From: Gammaproteobacteria bacterium
GTDB lineage: Bacteria; Pseudomonadota; Gammaproteobacteria; Pseudomonadales; Azotimanducaceae
DNA length: 36,022 nucleotides
Direction: 5' to 3'
Assembly (NCBI GenBank): GCA_026706665.1
Contig: JAPOYI010000082.1
Coordinates: 1-36,022 of the forward strand
Below are positions 5,616 through 12,826 of this stretch, piece after piece. Below the pieces are notes generated by a model, which was not told where the DNA came from, did not search any database, and saw only the letters and a list, made by a program, of their open reading frames with translations. A program made the translations under genes and the position numbers. The first letter of the stretch is position 1. Each line of letters begins with the position of its first letter.

Positions 5616-8330
5616 TTGACGCTGTATTTCCTGATCGGCCTGGTGCTGGGGCTGGCAGTCGGCATGTGGACCGTCGGCTTCGGGGCGGAGCTCCTCTACA
5701 GCGGCCTGATCGGCGGTCTCGTTGGCTGGGTCCTGCACCTCAGTTCCCGCCTCAGGGGCCTTGAAGAGGAGTTCGATGCGGCGGCGGGTCTGCATGCTCG
5801 GCCCGAACCCGCGAAAGCGGATCCAGAGCCGGCGCCTTCCGCTGCCACCGCGGTCACGGAAGAGGTAGAGGCGGTGGGCGCGGTGACGGCGCCAGGCCCG
5901 AATCGGGACACGCCTTCGCGCCCCGAACGCGAGTCCGGCGTCTGGGGGGCGGAGCCGGCCCGTGACGAACCCGTGCGGGAGCATGGCCCATCGGCGGCGG
6001 ACCAGGCACTCGACGCGGTGAAAGGCTGGTTCACGACCGGCAACGTGCCGGTGAAAGTCGGCGTCGTGGTCGTCCTGTTCGGCGTCGGATTCTTTATCAA
6101 GTACGCCATCGACAACGAGCTGTTCCAGTTTCCCGTCTGGGCGCGGCTGGCCGGGCTGGCGCTGTTCGGCGTCGCCATGTTCGGCGTCGGCTGGCGGCTG
6201 CGCGAGGAAAGAGAGGTCTATGCGCTCAGTCTCCAGGGCGGAGGTCTCGGCATTCTCTATCTCACGACCTACGCCGCGTTCGAGTTCTACGCGCTGCTGC
6301 CGGCAACAGTCGCATTCGGTGCGATGGTGGCCGTCACGGTGGCCGCCGGTATCGTCGCGGTGCTCCAGAACTCCCGCACGCTCATCGTGCTGGGCCTCGC
6401 GGGAGGATTCCTGGCACCCCTGCTCGCCGCCACGGAGGTGGGGAATCACGTCGCGCTATTCAGCTACTACGCGGTGCTGAACGCGGCAATCCTGACCATT
6501 GCCTGGTTCAAGGCGTGGCGGATCCTCAACCTGCTGGGCTTCGCGTTCACTTTCGTGGTCGCGAGCCTGTGGGGCTACCAGGGCTATCGGCCCGAGCACT
6601 TCGCCACCACCGAGCCGTTTCTTGTCCTGTTCGTGCTCATGTACATCGGCGTCGCGGTGCTGTTCGCCCTGCGCCGCCCGCCCAACCTGCGCGGTTTTGT
6701 CGACAGCGCCGTGGTCTTCGGCACGCCGTTCATCGGTTTCGCCCTGCAGACCCAGCTCGTGGAGAGCGAGGCCGGGCTGGCCTGGTCGGCGGGAGGCCTC
6801 GCGGCGCTTTACGCCGTGCTGGCCGCGATCCTGTGGCGGATCAAAGATCTGCGAGTACTGGCGATGTGCTTCCTGGGGCTGGCGCTCGCGTTCCTGGCGC
6901 TGGCGTTCCCGCTTGCGCTGGATGACCGCTGGACGTGCGCCGCCTGGGCCGCCCAGGGCGCGATGCTGGCGTGGTTCAGCGTGCGCAACGGGTCCCGGCT
7001 GCTGCTGATTGCCGGCGCCGCGCTGCAGGTCGCCGCCGCCCTGGCGCATGCGCAGGCGGGGCTGTTCGACAACGTGGCCACGCCTCTGCTGAATGGTCCT
7101 TTCCTTGCCGGCGTGGTGCTGGCGCTGGCCGGCTGGACCGTTGCCTGGAGCTTCGATCACGGCACCCTGTCGGAACGCGCGCTACGCGTGTGGACGCGCA
7201 TTGCGCTGTTCTGGGGAGGTGCTTGGTGGTTCTGGTCGCTTACCCAGGAAATGACCGAATTCGTGGTCGAGTACCTTCGGGGCGCTGTCTGGCTCGGCAT
7301 CTTCGGGCTTTCGGCCATTGCGGCCATGCTCGTGGCGCATGCGGCGCACTGGCGCAGGTTCAATTCCCTGGCGCTCGTGCTGTTGCCCTTCATGGCCGTG
7401 ATGCTTCCCATCAGCTTCTGGGTCGAATCGCAGCCACACCCTCTCGCGAACTACGGATGGCTCGCCTGGCCGTTCGCGCTGGGTGTGCAATACGCGTTTC
7501 TCTACTACCGGGAGGAGGGCTATCCGAGCCTCACGCGGCTCCTGCACGTCGGCACGTATTGGGTGTTGGCGGCGCTGATTGCGAGCGAAGTGCCGTGGCT
7601 CGTGGAGTTCGTCGCCGGGGGCGACTGGCCCCTCGCGTTCGCCGTCGCATCGGCCGCGGGGCTGGCGCTCGCGACCGGCGCGGCGCGCGCAAGACTGCCC
7701 TGGCCGCTTGACGCGCATTGGCACGCGTATTCCACGGTGGGAATTCCGGTGGTGGCGGGAGCCGCGGGCGTGCTCGTTATGGCGGCGAGCCTGAGCTCCG
7801 ATGGGAGCGCGGCGCCGCTTCCCTATCTTCCGCTGGTCAATCCGCTGACGATTGCGGCGGTCGCGGCGGGTGTCGCGATCTGGCGCACTCTCGGCATCGA
7901 CGTGCGGCGTCCGGATGCGCGGACCCTCGTCCTGCTGTTCGCCGTGGCCGGCCTCGTCCTCCTGTCCATGGAAGTGGCACGCGGCGTCCACCACTTCGCG
8001 GGCGTTCCATTCACCGCCGGCACCCTCGCAGGATCGGCGATCTTTCAGGCGGGACTATCGCTTGTCTGGGGAGCCGCGGGCCTCGCGGGAATGGTGGCGG
8101 GGGCAAGGAGAGAACATCGCGACGTCTGGATCGGCGGCGCCGTCGTGATGGGTCTCGTGATCGTGAAGCTGTTCCTGGTGGAACTCGGCAATGTCGGCAC
8201 CTTGAGCCGGGTCGTGTCCTTCCTCGGCGTGGGCCTGCTGCTGCTCATCGTGGGTTACCTGGCGCCGGTACCGAAGGGCAGGAACGAGGCGGGGGACGGT
8301 GAGGCTTCCGCGGCGACCACACCGACATGA
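5616..8330 (+). CDS. DUF2339 multi-pass membrane protein
   Basis: This 904-residue protein begins with a membrane helix (LYFLIGLVLGLAVG). An acidic/proline-rich soluble linker follows (about residues 50-140), then more than 20 hydrophobic segments to the C-terminus. This layout, the GNVPVKVGVVVVLFGVGF entry to the membrane region and the length match the DUF2339 (predicted membrane protein) family, whose function is not established. The TTG start at 5616 is chosen because GGGAGG (5605-5610) sits 5 nt upstream and the product begins with the expected helix. A TAGAAT hexamer at 5583-5588 could be a -10 box, but no good -35 accompanies it. It diverges from hipBA and appears monocistronic, with about 110 bp to the next gene. 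Confidence 0.85.
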   Translation: MTLYFLIGLVLGLAVGMWTVGFGAELLYSGLIGGLVGWVLHLSSRLRGLEEEFDAAAGLHARPEPAKADPEPAPSAATAVTEEVEAVGAVTAPGPNRDTPSRPERESGVWGAEPARDEPVREHGPSAADQALDAVKGWFTTGNVPVKVGVVVVLFGVGFFIKYAIDNELFQFPVWARLAGLALFGVAMFGVGWRLREEREVYALSLQGGGLGILYLTTYAAFEFYALLPATVAFGAMVAVTVAAGIVAVLQNSRTLIVLGLAGGFLAPLLAATEVGNHVALFSYYAVLNAAILTIAWFKAWRILNLLGFAFTFVVASLWGYQGYRPEHFATTEPFLVLFVLMYIGVAVLFALRRPPNLRGFVDSAVVFGTPFIGFALQTQLVESEAGLAWSAGGLAALYAVLAAILWRIKDLRVLAMCFLGLALAFLALAFPLALDDRWTCAAWAAQGAMLAWFSVRNGSRLLLIAGAALQVAAALAHAQAGLFDNVATPLLNGPFLAGVVLALAGWTVAWSFDHGTLSERALRVWTRIALFWGGAWWFWSLTQEMTEFVVEYLRGAVWLGIFGLSAIAAMLVAHAAHWRRFNSLALVLLPFMAVMLPISFWVESQPHPLANYGWLAWPFALGVQYAFLYYREEGYPSLTRLLHVGTYWVLAALIASEVPWLVEFVAGGDWPLAFAVASAAGLALATGAARARLPWPLDAHWHAYSTVGIPVVAGAAGVLVMAASLSSDGSAAPLPYLPLVNPLTIAAVAAGVAIWRTLGIDVRRPDARTLVLLFAVAGLVLLSMEVARGVHHFAGVPFTAGTLAGSAIFQAGLSLVWGAAGLAGMVAGARREHRDVWIGGAVVMGLVIVKLFLVELGNVGTLSRVVSFLGVGLLLLIVGYLAPVPKGRNEAGDGEASAATTPT

Positions 8331-8441
8331 GGATGGTCACAGGGACCTGTTCGGTCGCCGGGTCCCGCCGGTCCAACAGGGGCACCTGGGGATGCAGTTC
8401 ACTGCCTCGCCCTACCCATCTCGTGGTGGGGGCAGACTGCG

Positions 8442-9977
8442 ATGAGCATGCAGCCAAAGATCATTTTCGAGCCACACATTCCCATGGCGCTGCGGTGCGC
8501 CCTGGGGTACGCGGGAGACGATGGGTTCGTGGCATCGCTGCCGGAGTTGCTGCATGCCAGGACGAACGCGCCCTACGGCAACCTCGTCTGGAATACCTGG
8601 TTCACCGCGCACTCCGAGGAGTGCGTCGTCACCAGCCCGCAGGGCAACCCGGTCGTGGTGGCGATTCACGGCGGCGGCGTGCTCGGAACGCCCCGGCGCT
8701 TCCAGCGAAGCCTGTACGCCGACATGGACCATCGGAATTCGGAGGGTCTCACGGGCGGCGCCGCCGCCAAGGTCACTCTCGAGGAGGCCCGCGACGTGCC
8801 GGGCAAGCTGCCCGACGGCACGCGAATCCCGATATTCGCCTTTGATGAGTTCAGGCACGGCATGGATAGACTGCGGCGGCGCTACGGCGTCGTCACTGAC
8901 TTCTACGGGTATGACTCGGACTACGGCATCGGCGGCTATGGCCACATGGTCGGCATGGCCCGATACATCGCCGTCAAGCCGGGACGGGGGGCCGGCCGGC
9001 GGATTGCGGGGCCAGGGCTTCCAATCAAAAAGGACCATGGGATGAAAACACGACGCCAGGCAATCCAGTCCGTGGCCATGATCGGCATCGGCATCCTGGC
9101 CGGCCCAATGGTCTTTCCGAGCGAGCGGGAAATGCGCATGGTGGCGAGAATCTTCTTCGACTCCTACGGCACGCGGGCACTGGGCCAGGCGCTGCGCTAC
9201 GCGGGCGATGCGGGCTTCGTCGCGTCCCTGCCACAACTCCTGCACGCGCGGGTCCACGCCGATTACGACAACATCATCTGGAACACGTGGTTCAGCGCGA
9301 ATTCCGAGGAGAGCGTCGTGACGACGCCGCAGGGGAACCACGTCGTGGTCACCGTGCACGGCGGCGGCATTTTCCGCAGGCCCGCTCGCATCGAGCGCGC
9401 GCTGCGGGCCGACCTGAGCCGGCACAACGTGGACGGTCTGACCGGGCAGTACGCGGCCAGGATCACGCAGTCCGAGGCGAGCGGCCTGCTGCGCGGCCGG
9501 CTTCCGGACGGTACCGAGCTTCCGCTCCACGACTTCGCGGAGTTCAGGCAAGGCGTTGCAGAATTGCCTAAGCGCTACGGCGTCGTGCTGGACTTCGAGA
9601 CGGCGAGAAAGTCGCCGACGGGCTACGTTTCCTTCGAGGCGCTGCGGGACGATCCGCTCACCATTTGCCGCGCCGGTGGCGTTGACGCGACGGCCGCATA
9701 CCTGGACCGCGCCCGAAAGCGCAACGACACCCGCAGGATGAAGGTTTCGCACAGGCACAACGACATCAATCCCGACGAACCCCAGTTGCGCCTGCTGAAC
9801 CTCGGCGGCAACCGGGGCGGCATCGGCAGCGAGGGTTACGAGGGCCGCGGCTGGGGCTACGGCGAGGACTGGGGCATCGCCGCCTCGGGGCCGGTGGACA
9901 TGGGCCGATACATCGGGGTCGCGCCGCGCGACATCTCGACCGGCGTGCAGCACCTCGAATTCGAACTCGAGCGCTGA
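8442..9977 (+). CDS. Unrecognised protein with two tandem copies of one domain
   Basis: I do not recognise this family. The 511-residue product contains the same domain twice. Copy 1 (residues 1-200) and copy 2 (201-511) share a GYAGDDGFVASLPELLHAR-type opening, a WNTWF motif, SEE.VVT.PQGN, VVV..HGGG, LPDGT, and RRYGVV.DF followed by RYI.V. Copy 1 lacks roughly 90 residues that copy 2 has before the final RYIGV segment. Copy 2 begins with Met201 (ATG at 9042), preceded by an AAGGA-like site and followed by a twin-arginine-containing hydrophobic start (KTRRQAIQSVAMIGIGILAG). The locus may therefore descend from two adjacent genes fused in frame, or copy 2 may be made separately and exported. 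The stop overlaps the next ATG by one base (TGATG), implying co-translation with the aldo/keto reductase. Confidence 0.65.
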   Translation: MSMQPKIIFEPHIPMALRCALGYAGDDGFVASLPELLHARTNAPYGNLVWNTWFTAHSEECVVTSPQGNPVVVAIHGGGVLGTPRRFQRSLYADMDHRNSEGLTGGAAAKVTLEEARDVPGKLPDGTRIPIFAFDEFRHGMDRLRRRYGVVTDFYGYDSDYGIGGYGHMVGMARYIAVKPGRGAGRRIAGPGLPIKKDHGMKTRRQAIQSVAMIGIGILAGPMVFPSEREMRMVARIFFDSYGTRALGQALRYAGDAGFVASLPQLLHARVHADYDNIIWNTWFSANSEESVVTTPQGNHVVVTVHGGGIFRRPARIERALRADLSRHNVDGLTGQYAARITQSEASGLLRGRLPDGTELPLHDFAEFRQGVAELPKRYGVVLDFETARKSPTGYVSFEALRDDPLTICRAGGVDATAAYLDRARKRNDTRRMKVSHRHNDINPDEPQLRLLNLGGNRGGIGSEGYEGRGWGYGEDWGIAASGPVDMGRYIGVAPRDISTGVQHLEFELER

Positions 9978-10990
9978 TGGAAACGGTCTCGTTCGGACGA
10001 TCGGGCCTCAAGGTCAGCAGGTTGTGCTTCGGCACGATGGGTATCGGCGACCGCGCCTGGCGACCGTGGGTCATCGACGGGGCGGCGGCAACTTCGCTGC
10101 TGCGGCGCTGCCTCGACCTCGGCATCACTTTCTTCGACCTGGCGGACTGGTATTCGGCCGGCGAGAGCGAGCGCATCGTCGGCAAGGCGCTGCTGTCGAT
10201 GGTCCCCCGGGACCGGCTCGTGCTCACGACCAAGGCACGCTACGCAATGAGCGCGGACCCGAACGACGCGGGCCTGTCGCGAAAGCACCTGTTGTCGGCC
10301 ATAGACGACAGCCTGCGGCGGATCGGGACCGACTACGTCGACATCTTCATGGTGCATGCGTTCGATCCGACCACGCCCATGGAAGAGACGATGGCGGCGT
10401 TGCACGAAATCGTGCAGGCGGGCAAGGCCCGCTACCTGGGCGCATCGACCATGTGGGCGTGGCAGTTCGCGCAGATGAACGCCGTCGCCCGGGAGAACGG
10501 CTGGACGCCGTTCGCCAACATGCAGTGCCAGTACAACCTCCTCTACCGCGAGGAAGAGCGCGAGATGATTCCCTATTGCCTTGACCAGGGCATCGCGGTC
10601 ACGACTTTCAGCCCGCTGGCGCGCGGCTGGCTGACGGGGGAAGCCACCCGCCGCTCCGAGACGGACGACTACTACAACCGCAACTACGGCGACGCGCTGG
10701 ACCTCACGATCCGCGAGCGCGTGCGCACCATCGCCGACGACCACGGCACGACCATGGCCAGGGTCGCCATCGCCTGGGTCCTGTCGAAGCCGGCGATCTG
10801 CTGCCCGATCACCAGCGCCGCAAGCCTGGAACAGATCGACAACAACGTCGACGCGTTGAACCTTCAGCTCACGCCTCAAGAGATCTCCTCGCTGGACGCG
10901 ATGTACCGGCCGCGCGGCGTCGTCAACGACTACGTCGTGGACCTGCCGCTGCGCCACCTCGGCGGCGTCCTGTCCGAGGCGGAAACGTAG
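9977..10990 (+). CDS. Aldo/keto reductase
   Basis: This 337-residue protein has the aldo/keto reductase TIM-barrel layout and an intact catalytic tetrad: Asp54 and Tyr59 (TFFDLADWYS), Lys86 (LTTKARY) and His127 (MVHAFD). The C-terminal NADPH-binding part (ITSAASLEQIDNN) is also present. Members reduce aldehydes and ketones with NADPH; the substrate is unknown. The subgroup resembles the YajO/IolS-like enzymes that start with a METV.FG..GLKVS motif. The ATG overlaps the upstream stop by one base, so expression is probably coupled to the tandem-domain protein. Seven bases after its stop begins a truncated paralogue. Confidence 0.92.
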   Translation: METVSFGRSGLKVSRLCFGTMGIGDRAWRPWVIDGAAATSLLRRCLDLGITFFDLADWYSAGESERIVGKALLSMVPRDRLVLTTKARYAMSADPNDAGLSRKHLLSAIDDSLRRIGTDYVDIFMVHAFDPTTPMEETMAALHEIVQAGKARYLGASTMWAWQFAQMNAVARENGWTPFANMQCQYNLLYREEEREMIPYCLDQGIAVTTFSPLARGWLTGEATRRSETDDYYNRNYGDALDLTIRERVRTIADDHGTTMARVAIAWVLSKPAICCPITSAASLEQIDNNVDALNLQLTPQEISSLDAMYRPRGVVNDYVVDLPLRHLGGVLSEAET

Positions 10991-10997
10991 TCTCGAC

Positions 10998-11420
10998 GTG
11001 GAAACCGTTTCTTTCGGCAATACCGGGCTCAAGGTGAGCCGCCTGTGCTTCGGCACCATGACCATCGGTTCGAGCGCCTGGAAGCCCTGGGTGCTGGACG
11101 AGGCGGCGTCGCGGCCATTCATGTACGGCGATACGCTGGATCGCGAGATCTGCGCGCGCGTCGAGGCGATCGCCAGGGAGCACGACTCGACCATGGCGGC
11201 CGTCGCAATCGCGTGGGTCCTGTCCAGGGACGACATCTGCTGCCCGATCCTCGGCGCCAGCACGGTGGACCAGGTGGCGAACAACGTCGAGGCGCTCGGT
11301 CTCGCGCTCACCGCGGACGAGATTCGGGAACTGGATGCGTTGTACAGGCCGCGCGATGTCATCAACGACTACGTGCCGGAACCGATGCCTCGGTACTGGC
11401 GGGAGGCGCCAGGTGGATAG
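10998..11420 (+). pseudogene. Aldo/keto reductase paralogue lacking its catalytic core
   Basis: The 140-residue open frame (GTG start) matches the upstream reductase at both ends: METVSFGNTGLKVSRLCFGT for the first 38 residues, and from MYGDTLD through CCPILGASTVDQVANNVEAL to the C-terminus. About 194 residues are missing between them (intact copy about residues 42-236), an exact in-frame loss of about 582 bp with the junction near 11112-11125. The lost part holds Asp, Tyr, Lys and His of the active site, so the product cannot be a reductase. It could still fold as a cofactor-binding remnant, but a decaying duplicate is more likely. Confidence 0.75.
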
Positions 11421-11421
11421 C

Positions 11422-11932
11422 ATGTCCTCGAACGCGTCGCCCATGCGGGTGGTCGATGCCGTGCGCTGTATATTCGAAGCACAAGCCGCGAAAGTGAAAG
11501 ACGCGGCCAGCGGCGAACAGCTCCAGCGTGTCCTGTCGCTGATGGAGGAACTGCGGCCGGACCCCGCGCCCGGCGAGCCAAGGCAGCTCCCCGGCTGCCG
11601 GCACGTCGAGCGGGCGCTCGAGCTGGCCGAATCCGGTGGGGCGGCCGCCGTGGCGACCGCGATCCGGCCGCTTCTGCCCACGCTCACCTGGGAACAGAAC
11701 CCCCGCTACAACGCCGGCAACATGGGTGCCGAGTTCATGGACAACTACGCCTGGAGCGGCCTCGGCCTGGCCGGCAGCGACAGCATCTCGTTCGGCGTGC
11801 TGCTGCTCGGTCCCGGCGTGACCTATCCGCCGACCAGTTACGAGTCGGAGGGCGTATTTCTCGTGATCGGCGGGTCCCCCGAATGGAAATCCGGCGACGA
11901 TCCCTGGCTTCGCGCACCCGGGAGGTCGACGG
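11422..11932 (+). pseudogene. DMSP lyase (DddL-type cupin) fragment, 3' end lost
   Basis: From the ATG at 11422 the frame encodes about 170 residues resembling the dimethylsulfoniopropionate lyase/DddL cupin family: a helical N-terminal half, then LTWEQNPRY, ISFGVLLLGPGVTYPP and VFLVIGGSPEW. In DddL the GTTYP motif is followed by a metal-binding HxH and Glu/Tyr; here the segment is TSYESEG, so both histidines are replaced. After WLRAPG (about 11928) homology stops and the frame continues into out-of-frame flavoenzyme sequence until 12459. The last cupin strands are therefore missing. If translated it would be a 345-residue chimera with a nonsense tail. Family call is from remembered motifs. 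Confidence 0.55.
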
Positions 11933-12650
11933 CGGATTCCCGAAGATCATGGACTGCGCGGACATCGACCGCATCGTCACCGGGTACGGCGAGGCCGCCG
12001 GCGGCGCAGGGAAGGCGGCCTGGACGGGCGCGAAGTGGTCGGCCAGGCGCACCTGCCGGAACAGTTCTGGTCGCCGGCCCGGAACTCGCGCACCAACGAA
12101 TTCGGGGGCTCCCTCGAAAACCGGCAGCGTTTCGATTTCATGGTGCTGGAGGAGATTCGCCGCCAGGCCGGCGACGACTTCATCGTCGGCATACGCATCG
12201 CGATCGACCAGAATCTCGAGGGCGGACTGTCGCAAGCCGACTGTCTCGAGATCGCGCGGATTCACCACCACGCCGCCGAGAGGTCGGGCTATCGCAACTG
12301 CCCCGTCTATCTGCGGCACTTCTACGACAAGGGCGTGACCCTGACACCGGACCTGCGGCTGCAGAAGGTGGAGGGCGACGGCGCGCGGCTGCGCGCGGTG
12401 TTCGCAAACGAACTCACCGACCAGGTCGTGGTGGAGCGCGGCACCGTCCCGGTCGATGATCTGTTCGAGAAGCTGAGGACCGAGTCCTGCAACGACGGCG
12501 CGGTCGACCCGGACAGATTGCTGGCTGGCTTGCCGCTGTGACAGACGGTCCGTGCGACGGCTTCGAGCTATCAAGGTGGGCGATGCCGTCTCGTCGAGAG
12601 ACATTCACTGCGCGATACTCGACTCGCGACGCCTGTGCAGGGCGCTGTAG
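11930..12650 (+). pseudogene. Trimethylamine-dehydrogenase-type old yellow enzyme remnant
   Basis: Pieces of an NADH:flavin oxidoreductase/TMADH-family gene run through several frames. Third frame: REVDGGFPKIMDCADIDRI, then VTGYGEAA. Second frame from about 12002: EGGLDGREVVGQAHLPEQFW, SPARNSRTNEFGGSLENR and DDFIVGIRI (the FMN-barrel signature). After ARIHHHAAERSGY the text jumps to a C-terminal NAD-domain stretch ending RLLAGLPL and a stop at 12541, so about 250 family residues are missing. Then DGFEL in the first frame and KVGDAVSSRDIHCAILDSRR in the third frame, to a stop at 12650. That makes a 5' truncation, an internal deletion and at least three frameshifts, so the gene is dead. Confidence 0.75.
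12554..12650 (+). repeat. Dispersed repeat copy A (flavoenzyme 3' end)
   Basis: This stretch matches 17470-17567 at about 93% by eye: one 1-nt deletion (GAGCTATCAAG versus GAGCTATACAAG) and about half a dozen substitutions. It encodes the last 30 or so residues of a TMADH-type flavin oxidoreductase. Weaker similarity continues downstream to a shared GCGCGAACCAGGCG. Confidence 0.8.
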
Positions 12651-12823
12651 CGAAAACCGGCCCTCCAGACGTCCAGGGATGATGACGGGCGCCGCCGGGC
12701 GTCAGGCCGGATGTCGGCATGCCGCGCGAACCAGGCGAACGTGTCGTCTACCGTGTTCGCGAAGCTCGCGGTTCTCCGGCCGGGACGGCGCAGCTCATCG
12801 CGCTCCGCCGTCCGCGGCGGCAT
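12605..12823 (-). other. Small open frame after the TonB receptor, possibly a gene remnant
   Basis: This 72-residue frame starts 3 nt after the TonB-receptor stop. Its middle, TVDDTFAWFARHADIRPDAR, resembles the C-terminal helix of NAD-dependent epimerase/reductase proteins, but the match is short. A trace of the same text (AWFAR) follows the other flavoenzyme fragment at 17640, next to the FG-GAP gene's stop. It is probably decayed sequence rather than a gene. Confidence 0.2.
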
Positions 12824-12826
12824 CTG

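Noticed and set aside
8350-8386. Inverted repeat CCTGTT...AACAGG after the DUF2339 gene as a terminator
   Set aside because: The loop is long, no T-run follows, and pairing inside is poor.
8412-9953. 513-residue minus-strand open frame antisense to the tandem-domain gene
   Set aside because: No family motifs; composition is typical of the complement of a high-GC gene, and the plus strand has the conserved duplicated motifs.
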